Assembly: GCA_016708875.1 (NCBI GenBank)
Contig: JADJFA010000022.1
Coordinates: 39,067 to 103,066, forward strand
Source of the DNA: Lewinellaceae bacterium
Lineage (GTDB): Bacteria; Bacteroidota; Bacteroidia; Chitinophagales; Saprospiraceae
Length of the DNA stretch: 64,000 nt
Reading direction: 5' to 3'
Part shown: in pieces, positions 40,730 to 49,800 of the stretch
Layout of the letters: each line of letters begins with the position of its first letter
How positions within the stretch are numbered: the stretch's first letter is position 1
Translations under genes and position numbers: made by a program
Notes under the pieces: generated by a model
The model's database searches: none
Told to the model about the DNA's origin: nothing
What the model saw: the letters and a program-made list of their open reading frames with translations, nothing else

Positions 40730-42691
40730 ATGTCAACTAAAAAAACAACTTCAAAAGCGCCTGTGACACAGCGACCTGCAAAACAGGCAACGCCGCTGCT
40801 TCCTACCGATTTTATTCAGCCCGGTTTTTGGGGTCAACACCTGTTTCCAACACTTGTGTTGATGGCGATATCTTTTGTACTATATGGCATCACGGTCAGT
40901 TATGGCTATTTGCAGGATGACCAGTTGTTTATTTGGGACAATTCCTTTGTGCAAAAAGGCTTTGCGGGCCTGGCCGAGATTTTTGGGCACGACAGCCTTT
41001 TGGGTTATTACAAAGACCTCAAACTCATGCTCGAAGGGGGGCGATATCGTCCACTGCCACTCGCCACTTTTGCCATGGAGATTGGCTTGTTCGGCAAGGA
41101 TAATCCTGGTGTGGCGCACTTTTTCAATGTACTGTTTTATGGACTAACGGGCATTTTGCTCTACCGAGTTATATTGGCACTTTTCCCTACTAAATCATCA
41201 GGGTATTGGTTTTTCAGTGTTCCATTTTTGGCTGCGGCTATTTTTATGCTGCATCCCCTGCACGTGGAAGTGGTGGCAAATATCAAAAGCCGTGACGAAA
41301 TTTTCGCCTTGCTGGGTAGTCTTGGCGCTTTGTGGGCAATCCTAAAATATTTTGACACACAAGAAAACCGTTGGCGTTGGATTGCGGCAGGGAGTTTTCT
41401 GCTCGGCCTGCTTTCAAAAGAAAATACTGCGACATTTTTGGCGGTCATACCGCTCAGCTTGTGGGTATTCTCTAAACTTCCGCTCGGTCGCATTGTATCA
41501 GCCTGTATGCCCTTGTTGGCGGCTGTGCTGCTGTTTCTTTTGCTCCGCGCCTTAGCCTTGGAAACTCCGATCAAGCATCCGGACGAATTGGTGCTCAACC
41601 CGTTTTTGGGCATGGCTGCCTCGGAGAAATTTGCCAGCATTTTCCTTTCACTGGGCTGGTCTCTAAAACTTTTATTTGTACCGCACCCACTCACGATTGA
41701 CTATTACCCCTATCACGTCCCGAAAGTAAGTTGGACAGATTGGCGCGTGCTCGTCTCGCTTGCAGGGTATTTGGCAATGGGCGTTTGGGCGATCCGACAA
41801 TTGAAAAAAACAAGGGATACTGAGGCAAGTGGTTCATTAGTGCCAGCCTTTTGCATTTTGTATTTCCTGCTGACAATCAGTGTAGTATCGAACATTTTTG
41901 TCCGCACCAGCACTTTCCTGAACGAGCGGTATCTCTTTATGCCCTCCGTGGGTTTTTGCCTGTTGGTTGCCTGGTTCGCAGCTCGAAAACTTCCTGAATT
42001 GCTGCGAAAGCCATACAACAAACCCAATTTATGGAGCGCAGTTTTAATTGGGGCAATCGCCCTATTGTTTGGCCTGCGCACATGGACCCGAGTGCCTGAC
42101 TGGGGTGGCGATGGTCGGAGTTTGGTGGAATCGGCAATACGGGTTTCGAGCGGGAGTTATCGCGCCAATTATTACTATGCCAACTACTTGTATCAGGAAC
42201 GTTATTTGAAAATTGAAAAAGCCACCGATGCGGCTTTAGTTGCTGAACGTAATACCTTGCTTGATACGATTAGCCATTACCTCAACCGCTCCTTAGAAAT
42301 CAACCCTGGCTACCGTTTGGCTGCCCCTTTTAAGGTACAAATGGCAGTGGGGCGGTTCAATCAAGATAAGGATTTGGACAAATTATTGAAAGCGTTGGAG
42401 GCTCTGATTCAAAACCAGCCTGCAAATGGAGCAATGTTGACAATGGTGCTGGAGGTATTAAAATCGCTCAAAGGCGCAGACCCCAATATCTACAATTTCT
42501 TTTGTCACCGGGTGGGGTACAATTTCTATTTTGTGAAAAAGCACGACCCGGAGGGAGCCATTACATTCCTCAATCTTGCCCTTGCCAATTATCCTCAGGA
42601 TAAGAATACTATGCAGGATTTGATACAGGTATATACTTCCACGGGCAATCAGGCCAAACTGAGGGAGATGCAGCAGCGGATGGGACAGTAA
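40730..42691 (+). CDS. Multi-pass membrane protein, TMTC/GT-C-like glycosyltransferase with TPR tail
   Basis: 653 residues from ATG 40730 (MSTKKTTSKAPV). At least ten predicted helices (LFPTLVLMAISFVLYGI, FNVLFYGLTGILLYRVI, FFSVPFLAAAIFML, and others). The first large loop contains YGYLQDDQLFIWD, with the paired Asp residues typical of GT-C enzymes, and HPLHVEVVANIKSRDEI matches the TMTC pattern (HPxHxExVAxxxxRxD). The C-terminal 150 residues are helical and TPR-like (ALAAL-type LNLALANYPQDKNTMQDLIQVYTSTGN). Such proteins are thought to transfer mannose or another sugar from a polyprenyl donor to secreted proteins. T9SS cargo from the nearby locus would be natural targets, but that is inference only. 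Confidence 0.75.
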   Translation: MSTKKTTSKAPVTQRPAKQATPLLPTDFIQPGFWGQHLFPTLVLMAISFVLYGITVSYGYLQDDQLFIWDNSFVQKGFAGLAEIFGHDSLLGYYKDLKLMLEGGRYRPLPLATFAMEIGLFGKDNPGVAHFFNVLFYGLTGILLYRVILALFPTKSSGYWFFSVPFLAAAIFMLHPLHVEVVANIKSRDEIFALLGSLGALWAILKYFDTQENRWRWIAAGSFLLGLLSKENTATFLAVIPLSLWVFSKLPLGRIVSACMPLLAAVLLFLLLRALALETPIKHPDELVLNPFLGMAASEKFASIFLSLGWSLKLLFVPHPLTIDYYPYHVPKVSWTDWRVLVSLAGYLAMGVWAIRQLKKTRDTEASGSLVPAFCILYFLLTISVVSNIFVRTSTFLNERYLFMPSVGFCLLVAWFAARKLPELLRKPYNKPNLWSAVLIGAIALLFGLRTWTRVPDWGGDGRSLVESAIRVSSGSYRANYYYANYLYQERYLKIEKATDAALVAERNTLLDTISHYLNRSLEINPGYRLAAPFKVQMAVGRFNQDKDLDKLLKALEALIQNQPANGAMLTMVLEVLKSLKGADPNIYNFFCHRVGYNFYFVKKHDPEGAITFLNLALANYPQDKNTMQDLIQVYTSTGNQAKLREMQQRMGQ

Positions 42692-42715
42692 GTTTTTTTC
42701 ACCACATTTTTTTCA

Positions 42716-42791
42716 CCACATAGTACACAGTAGAGCACATAGTTCTGAATAACCTGGTACCAAACTATGTGCTCTACTGTGTACTATGTGG
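42716..42791. repeat. CCACATAGTACACA palindrome, 29-bp perfect arms
   Basis: 42716-42744 and 42763-42791 are exact reverse complements with an 18-base loop. The core CCACATAGTACACA is shared with 10266-10406. A short outer pair, TTTCACCACAT and TACGTGGTGAAA, extends it. It lies between convergent genes and may serve as a terminator. Confidence 0.9.
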
Positions 42792-42874
42792 TAGAAAAAT
42801 TACGTGGTGAAAATCAAAAATTGCCCACTGCCCAAACGGACAGCAGGCAATCATAGAACCATGAAAATTCTTTA

Positions 42875-43222
42875 TCAGAGGTGAAGGCGTTCTTTACGCG
42901 CTAGAAGCACCTCTTTTGACTCTACCCGATCAGGATCCGGCACACAACAATCAACCGGACAAACGGCAGCACATTGCGGCTCTTCGTGAAATCCAGTGCA
43001 TTCGGTACATTTATCCGGCACGATGTAATAAAAGTCGTTTGAGACGGGTTTAAGTTTTTTTGCCGCATCTACTTTTATTCCGTCTTCCAGTTCGTATTCT
43101 CCAAGCACGGTATTTCCGTCTGAAATTGCCCATTCCACACCGCCTTCATATATTGCGTTGTTGGGGCATTCCGGCTCACAAGCACCACAGTTGATGCACT
43201 CATCAGTTATCAATATTGCCAT
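42875..43222 (-). CDS. Ferredoxin-like protein with two 4Fe-4S motifs
   Basis: 115 residues. The first cluster motif is [12 protein letters not shown] (Cys 9, 12, 15, 19). The second is [23 protein letters not shown] (Cys 72, 75, 84, 88, with 92). The spacing between the second and third Cys of the latter (eight residues) is the Alvin-type (YfhL-like) variant. It is small, acidic and cytoplasmic, and probably shuttles electrons at low potential. A promoter box lies 62 bases upstream, and it is a single-gene unit. Confidence 0.93.
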   Translation of the reverse strand: MAILITDECINCGACEPECPNNAIYEGGVEWAISDGNTVLGEYELEDGIKVDAAKKLKPVSNDFYYIVPDKCTECTGFHEEPQCAAVCPVDCCVPDPDRVESKEVLLARKERLHL

Positions 43223-43283
43223 TTCAAATTTTTCCTTTTTTGCTGTTTTTCAGAGAAACAATATCGTTTCCTGAAAGTTGGCA

Positions 43284-43291
43284 CAAAGGTA
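43284..43291 (-). promoter_or_regulatory. -7 promoter box of the ferredoxin gene
   Basis: TACCTTTG on the minus strand, an exact TAnnTTTG match about 62 bases before the ATG at 43222. Confidence 0.65.
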
Positions 43292-43302
43292 AAAAGACGT
43301 TG

Positions 43303-43352
43303 GACATTGGACTTGGGATATTGGACAACTAATCACCAATATACCATTCACC
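43303..43352. repeat. TTGGACATTGGAC and TCACCAA-type simple repeats
   Basis: TTGGACATTGGACTTGGGATATTGGAC is followed by partial TCACCAA units, immediately before the stop of the OmpA-SPOR gene. Related TTGGACATT units occur at 14892-14950. Confidence 0.55.
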
Positions 43353-43356
43353 AATT

Positions 43357-45702
43357 CTATTGTACTGCCCTTACGAAGGCATCAATTTTGTTTTGATCAA
43401 GTTGGCGTTTGAGCATCGAAGCTTCGTCACGGGTATTAAATTTCCCCACACAAACCGAATAGAAATTCGAATTTGGGAAGCGCACGATTTCAGCGCCTTT
43501 GTGGCCAAGTTGCTGCAAATGAGCCATCTGGTTGTTGGCTCGCGCCTCGGCCAGAAATGATCCAGCCACCACATAATAGGAATCGCTGCTGGCATTGGTA
43601 ACTTTCACCTCACCTGCCGATCCACCTGTGTTTGGTTGAGGTTTCACATTCACGTTGGCTGGCTTGGGATCTTCTTCAGAAGAGCTATTGCTGATGTTCC
43701 CGTCCACATATACCATGCTTGAGCCGCTTAGACCTGTAAGCATACGGACTTCGGTCCGACGGTTGCGAGCGTGTTCCTGCTCCGTGCAGTCTATCCCATC
43801 CTTGCAATTATTACGCAGTTCGCTTTCGCCAAAACCAATTGGAACCAGTCTGTTTCGGGAAATCCCCTCCATCACCAGGTATTCCACAACCCCATCGGCA
43901 CGGCGTTGGCTGAGCGATTGGTTATACGAGTCGCCGCCCCTGCAATCAGTGTGGCTGCGGAGTTCGACCTTTATAGTCGGTTGCTGTTTCATCAGCGCAA
44001 TCACAAGATCGAGGTCTTTACGGGCATCCGGACGAAGCGTAGCATCGTTGAAGTTGTAATAGATATTGGGAAGTTCAATGACAGACCCAGGCATAAGCGG
44101 AGCTACAGAGATGTTCTGATACATAGGCTTATTGGTGTCTGGCCAACCGTGGGTATTTACTTCTGTGCTACCTATCACGCGCCCTCCTTGCAGAATATCT
44201 ACCTTGTATTTAGATTTCGTGTTAATGTAGTGCTCCAAAGTGCCATTGACATCGGTAACAAGGGTATCTGATTTACCTGTCTTCTCATCAGTCAGCACAA
44301 GCGTTGCGCCCGCTAGCGGCGCATTGGTATTGTAGTTAAATACCGACGGAATCCACTGGATTTTACCTGGACCTGCCATGCTTGATTTTTCGAGTTGGGC
44401 AGCAAGTTCATTGCCGGGTTTGGAGATCGGCAGGCGGAACTGTTTGGTCTGGTAACCTTTTTTGGTAATGATAATTACGTAATTTCCAGGTTTTACGTCC
44501 GTTCCAAAGCGACCTCTGCTATCCGTTTCGCCATTGATGCCTTTGTCTGGAGGCACCGAACCAATAACTTCTTTCCCATCAATCGTTTGCACGGTAATCA
44601 GGTTGCCCTGTTCGTCGCGCCCAATGACGTTGTTCCCATCATAATTCAGTATTTGTACTTCTGCATCTTTGATCGGTGCTCCTGTGGACTTGTCCGTTAC
44701 CACCACTTTTAGGTCGAGGTCACGGTCTGGCACACGTTTGTTTTGCAGCAGGAAATCATCGAGGTTTCCATTTTCTGTGTGGAAACTGAAAATCTCGTCG
44801 CCGCCTTGTCCACCTGCTCCGTTGCTGGAGTAATAACCATTGATTTTGTTTAGATCAACAATAAGACCGATGTCGTCGCTGCCTGAATTGAATGGCTCTC
44901 CCATGTTGATGGGTTTGGTCCATTGAGTTCCTTCGGGAATGACGTAGTAAAGGTCAAAACCACCCTTGCGATCTGCCTGGCCATCAGACGCAAAATAAAG
45001 GGTATTGTCAGCGTGTATGAATGGGAAAGCATCGTTGCCAGTGGTATTTACCCCTGGGCCGAGATTCACTGGTTCGCTCCAGGATTCGCCAACCTTGTAG
45101 GATACATAAATATCCATCCCCCCAAGGCCGCCAGGGCGGTTGGAGGCAAAAAACAACTTATCTCCATCAATGCTTATAGCTGGGTGGCAATCGTCGAACT
45201 CATTGGCATTGAACGGCAATGGCTCCGGCTCACTCCAGGTACCGCCGGATTTGCGCGATACATATAGCCGCATTTTCTGCTCTTTGTCCTTTGCGATTTT
45301 TTCTTTGCCGTCTATAATAGAGTTGCGGGAAAAATATACAGTTTCAGCCGTTCGGTCAAAACAAACCGGTCCTTCATGGTAAAGCGAGGAAAGTTCAACC
45401 GCAAAAGGTTCTGGAACGCCCAATGCTCCTTCTGCGTCGCGGCGCGAACGCAAGATGGACATGGCGGGCAGTTTCAGACTTTCGTCGGTAAACTTCTTTA
45501 AACCAGCTGTATTGGTAGAAATGAACACGATGCCGTCTTCATAAAAAGTGGGGCTGAATTCCAGTCCCGTTGTATTTACGGCTACTTCGTTTTTTACCTG
45601 TACGGTCACCGGAGCATTCGTCCCAGGCATGGTTTGCGCTGAGAGCGCAATTGCCATACACGTGCAAAGAATAGCCAGTGAGATATGCTTATAGGATTTC
45701 AT
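43357..45702 (-). CDS. PD40 / carboxypeptidase-regulatory / OmpA / SPOR protein, PorE-like
   Basis: 781 residues. Signal peptide (MKSYKHISLAILCTCMAIALSAQ). About 40-300 is a PD40-type propeller (SIDGDKLFFASNRPGGLGGMD, NTLYFASDGQADRKGGFDLY, GYYSSNGAGGQGGDEIF). About 320-520 holds two carboxypeptidase-regulatory-like beta sandwiches (GRFGTDVKPGNYVIIITKKGY). About 545-660 is an OmpA peptidoglycan-binding domain (YYNFNDATLRPDARKDLD, ELRSHTDCRGGDSYNQSLS, with Asp and Arg ligands). The last 75 residues form a SPOR domain (YYVVAGSFLAEARANNQMAHL). In T9SS, PorE-like proteins of this order tie the apparatus to peptidoglycan; here a SPOR domain is added and no TPR is seen. It lies 24 bases downstream of PorP/SprF, so they are probably co-transcribed. 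Confidence 0.85.
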   Translation of the reverse strand: MKSYKHISLAILCTCMAIALSAQTMPGTNAPVTVQVKNEVAVNTTGLEFSPTFYEDGIVFISTNTAGLKKFTDESLKLPAMSILRSRRDAEGALGVPEPFAVELSSLYHEGPVCFDRTAETVYFSRNSIIDGKEKIAKDKEQKMRLYVSRKSGGTWSEPEPLPFNANEFDDCHPAISIDGDKLFFASNRPGGLGGMDIYVSYKVGESWSEPVNLGPGVNTTGNDAFPFIHADNTLYFASDGQADRKGGFDLYYVIPEGTQWTKPINMGEPFNSGSDDIGLIVDLNKINGYYSSNGAGGQGGDEIFSFHTENGNLDDFLLQNKRVPDRDLDLKVVVTDKSTGAPIKDAEVQILNYDGNNVIGRDEQGNLITVQTIDGKEVIGSVPPDKGINGETDSRGRFGTDVKPGNYVIIITKKGYQTKQFRLPISKPGNELAAQLEKSSMAGPGKIQWIPSVFNYNTNAPLAGATLVLTDEKTGKSDTLVTDVNGTLEHYINTKSKYKVDILQGGRVIGSTEVNTHGWPDTNKPMYQNISVAPLMPGSVIELPNIYYNFNDATLRPDARKDLDLVIALMKQQPTIKVELRSHTDCRGGDSYNQSLSQRRADGVVEYLVMEGISRNRLVPIGFGESELRNNCKDGIDCTEQEHARNRRTEVRMLTGLSGSSMVYVDGNISNSSSEEDPKPANVNVKPQPNTGGSAGEVKVTNASSDSYYVVAGSFLAEARANNQMAHLQQLGHKGAEIVRFPNSNFYSVCVGKFNTRDEASMLKRQLDQNKIDAFVRAVQ

Positions 45703-45726
45703 GATACTGAATTGATTATGTGATTA

Positions 45727-46695
45727 TTACATAAAGAAGCGTGGGTTCGACAATTTTCTCTTGCCGTTTTTTAGCTGCTTTAAATCGTATTGCAAAAGCA
45801 CTTCGAAGGATCCTGCGTTGTAATCCTTCAGATTGCTGAGTGTAAAATCGTAGGCAGCACCGATGCCAAACTGTGGAGCGGCTTGCCAAAACGCTAAAAG
45901 GTCAACTGAATCGCCTGAACCATCGCCACCCAAGCGGTAGGAAATGCCTGCCGTGAATTTCCGGCGGAGTTCCAGGTTCACATTAAGGTCTGCGTTGAAG
46001 GGCGCATTTTTCACGTATTTCAACAATATGGCAGGCATAAGATTGATGTCCTCGCTTAGCGGCAAAACTGCGCCAGCCATGCCATAAAAATGCTGTGATT
46101 CTTTTGCCAAAGTCAATGGATCACCTGCCATTGTCATTGCATCACCATAACCGATCGTATTGGAATACAAGTGCGGCACAGATACACCAAAATAATACCG
46201 TTCCATAATGGTGCCATACACACCCGCGCCTACGTTGCCGTAAAAATCGTTGGTACGTTGATCTTCGATGGAAGGGTCGCCTGTTTGAGCAGGATTGGCT
46301 TCATTGAAAGCAATCCCCAATGAGCGCAACGAGCCTGACAAACCAATGCGCAGGGATACTTCATCCTGCGCTACCATGTCGTAAGAATAAGCAAGTGTAG
46401 CGCGAAAATCACGTTGCAAACCAATTTTCAAATGGTTGATGGTTGCACCTACCCCTACACGCTTTGAAAGAAAGGGCCCATTGAAACTCGCTTGCATGGA
46501 CTGCGGCGCGCCATCAAAACCGACCCATTGGCTGCGGTACATGGCCTGGATGCTTGGCACACCCCTCGCACCTGCATAAGCAGGGTTTACGTACAACTTA
46601 TTGTACATGAATTGTGTGAAATGAGCCTCCTGCTGTGCATTGAGCGACACACAAGTTGCTACCAACAAGGTGATTGAGAATATTAGTTTTTTCAT
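45727..46695 (-). CDS. PorP/SprF family type IX secretion system protein
   Basis: 322 residues with a signal peptide (MKKLIFSITLLVATCVSLNAQ). The diagnostic opening is EAHFTQFMYNKLYVNPAYAGARGVPSIQAMYRSQWVGFDGAPQSM, followed by barrel strands ending in FEVLLQYDLK. Members are outer-membrane barrels required for secretion or surface attachment of particular T9SS cargo, usually with a type B C-terminal domain; SprF with SprB is the model. The type B giant protein encoded directly upstream (46825-52239) is the obvious client. A hairpin at 46735-46795 separates them. Confidence 0.95.
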   Translation of the reverse strand: MKKLIFSITLLVATCVSLNAQQEAHFTQFMYNKLYVNPAYAGARGVPSIQAMYRSQWVGFDGAPQSMQASFNGPFLSKRVGVGATINHLKIGLQRDFRATLAYSYDMVAQDEVSLRIGLSGSLRSLGIAFNEANPAQTGDPSIEDQRTNDFYGNVGAGVYGTIMERYYFGVSVPHLYSNTIGYGDAMTMAGDPLTLAKESQHFYGMAGAVLPLSEDINLMPAILLKYVKNAPFNADLNVNLELRRKFTAGISYRLGGDGSGDSVDLLAFWQAAPQFGIGAAYDFTLSNLKDYNAGSFEVLLQYDLKQLKNGKRKLSNPRFFM

Positions 46696-46734
46696 AATAA
46701 TGTATGGTTTGGAGGTAAAGAGGATGGTTGGTTC

Positions 46735-46795
46735 GATAAGTTATTGGGATACTAAGCCCAATTGAGTGTTAAGATCAATCTCCCAATAACTTATC
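46735..46795. repeat. Hairpin, 15-bp perfect arms, between the type B cargo gene and porP/sprF
   Basis: GATAAGTTATTGGGA (46735-46749) and TCCCAATAACTTATC (46781-46795). Lying inside a presumed operon, it could lower expression of the downstream genes or protect mRNA ends rather than end transcription; no U-tract follows. Confidence 0.75.
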
Positions 46796-46824
46796 AAATC
46801 AAAAAGCGCTCCGACTCTTGTTAA

Positions 46825-49800
46825 CTATCTGAAAATTTGAACAAAACCCTTCATCGGCGAAATGTTTTGCCCTGGCTTGAAGATATAATAATACACTCCA
46901 TCAGGAAGGTCTTTACCTATTTCGCCATCAAGAGTTCCATACCAACCATCGGCCTGAGTACTTATATACGGATTTGCCTCGAATACTTTGTCACCCCATT
47001 GGCTGTATATAACCAAGGAGTTATCACGAAAAAGTCCTGTATCCAGACAAGGGATTTCAAGCCAGTCGTTGGTATCATCTCCATTGGGCGTAATGATATT
47101 TGGAATAAAAGAACACTTCGTGTCATTGATCGTAATCGTTACCACCGCTTGATCTTCTATATCACAGGTATTAGAGCAAACTGCGTAATAGAAAGAAACC
47201 ATGTCAGGCTCATCTCCAGCAGTATAAGTGAATGTACCATCATTATTATTCACTAAACCTGGCAATTGGCTTGCGTCACAGATATAAAAATCAAAAGATG
47301 GTGAAAGGATGTCGTTAATCAATACGCTTGGAAATGTGATCGTCTCTCCGGGATCAAGGGTATATAAATCATCCTCCGCTTCGGGAGGAAGGGTCAAAAA
47401 CACCTCAGTCGAGTCAGGCGCGGTATTGCAACCGTTTACATTGGCTGTTACGATGTACAGCCCGTCGTTTAGTACGCTTAAATTATTGATCGTCACAATA
47501 TTGGTCGTCGATATAACCGGACCTGTCCAGGTATATATTGCACCAGGAATATTCGATGCGGTAATGAGGACACTATCGCCCGTACAAGCCGGGTTCGGAT
47601 TCACCACGGGGTCAAGATCCGGCAGCCCTGTCACTTCAATAAACACGGCACATTGCGACAAATTTCCCGAAGAGTCCACTGCCCTGAAAATCAGGTCATA
47701 AAACACACCAGACAGGAATACCGACCCGGAAGGCAAGCCTTGTAATTGTGTTACGGTTGGCGTCACACAGTTGTCAGTGGCGTTGGGAAGATCAAAAGTG
47801 AGTTCCACACCTCTGCAGTCTGCTGCAGTATCTGCACTTATCAGAAAGTTACTTTGATCCGAAACAATGACACCACCCACGTTCACCACAATTGGGCTGA
47901 CCGGGCAATCAAATACTGGTTCCACATCTTCGGATACGATTACTAAAAAAGTAGCGGTTGCAGTATTAAGTGAGTCTGAAGCCGTGTAGGTCACGGTCGT
48001 TGTACCGAATGGAAATACTGAACCTGGTGTATGCGTGGAATCAACGGTTATAGGCGGACAGAAGCCTACAGGAATCAGCGGCGGCCAGCTTACCAGCGTA
48101 CTGCACATCGCCACAAAAATTGTATCCGGGACATTCTCAAAGTGAGGAACTTCTCCCATGATTGTTATCGTAATAGAGCATTCAACAAAATTGCCGCTCT
48201 TGTCCGTAACCCGATATGGGAACGTAGTAGTACCGATTTGGAACAAGGTGGTAGTATCATAGGACCCGCTATACCGCAATTCATCATCAGGTGTACAAAT
48301 GTCTTTGCCAATGGGCAGATCAAAATCTACCAGATTGCCGCAAGGATTGCCATTAGCGACTACAATGGGTTGAGTGGGACAATCAATGAAAAATGGTGGC
48401 ACCACGTCTTTAACCGATACATTGAAGAAACAGCTAACCGTATTACCTGAAGCATCTGTGGCTGTATAAACCACCGTCGTATCGCCAGTAGGAAAGATTC
48501 CGGGGCTAAGGTTAGAGGTCAAAACAACCCCTACACAGTTGTCCATCGCCGTTGGAGGCGTCCAGTTCAAAGTCACAGTACATGAATCCACAGGAAGCAC
48601 TTCAATAATTGGTAGCGTTGGGCAGTTAGTCAGAACGGGTTTGGTACTATCTGCAACTGTGACCGTGAAGGTGCAAACAGTTGAATTCCCCAAATCATCG
48701 GTGGCAGTGTACATAACCGTGTGTGGAGAGCCCTGCACTGGGAAAAAAGAGCCTGACATTTGAGATGGGACAAGGCTCACATTTTGGTCGCAGCTATCTA
48801 TCACCATCGGTGTTAGCCAAGTCGGGTTTGCCCCACAGTTGCCTGAGGCTGAAACTACATTGATATTTGCCGGGCATCCATTGGGAAAGGAGGGTGCCTG
48901 GCTGTCTAGAACCGTTATCGTGAAAGTACAGACTACAGTATTGGTGTCATTATCCGTCGCTGCACAAGTAACTGTGGTTATTCCAGTAAACAAGGTCCCA
49001 GATGTATCGCTACAAATGATTTCAACATCCATATCGCAATTGTCCGTTGCTACGGTCACAAAATCCACGATTGCTGAGCAACCATTAAGGGGTGTAATGA
49101 CCGTATCAGTTGGGCAAGTGATCGTCGGCGGTGTAACGTCTCGCACTACCACTTCAAAGGAGCAGGTAGAAACATTTCCAAACACATCAGTTGCCGTGTA
49201 ATTGACCAATGTTGATCCATAGGAGAATAATCCTCCCGGATCATAATCATTGACAATTGTAACTGATCCTAGCCCACAAGCTGCCACAAATATCGGAGGG
49301 GTCCAAAAAGCATTTCCCTGGCACAGGGTATTGGCATCCACAATAATCGGGGAAACTGGACAGCCCAAAATCTGCGGCGGAATTTGATGCACTACAGTAA
49401 CGGTAAAAGCACAAGTGGAACTGTTGCCTGCATCATCGGTTGCAGTGTATGTCACTGTAGTTGGAGCAGATGCCATAAACACGCCACCAGGTGGCGACAA
49501 CGTTACAGTAATACTATCCACAGTACCACAATCATCCGTAGCGGAAGGCTGTACAAGTGTGTAGTTGCCGTTGCATTGCATTGGGATTGCATCCACAATG
49601 GTGTCGGTAGGGCAGCTTATTACTGGTGGGACATTGTCCAGGGTGAAAACGAATGCGCCATTAATTGTCTGGACTGGAACTGCTTGGAGACTACTGTTCA
49701 ATGCATCATAAGGGCCAACAAAGAAAAGACTTGTGGTTGCCAGTGCATTGACATTCAATACGTTGAACGTAAGGGTCAAGATGGTTGAATCATTCGGAAC

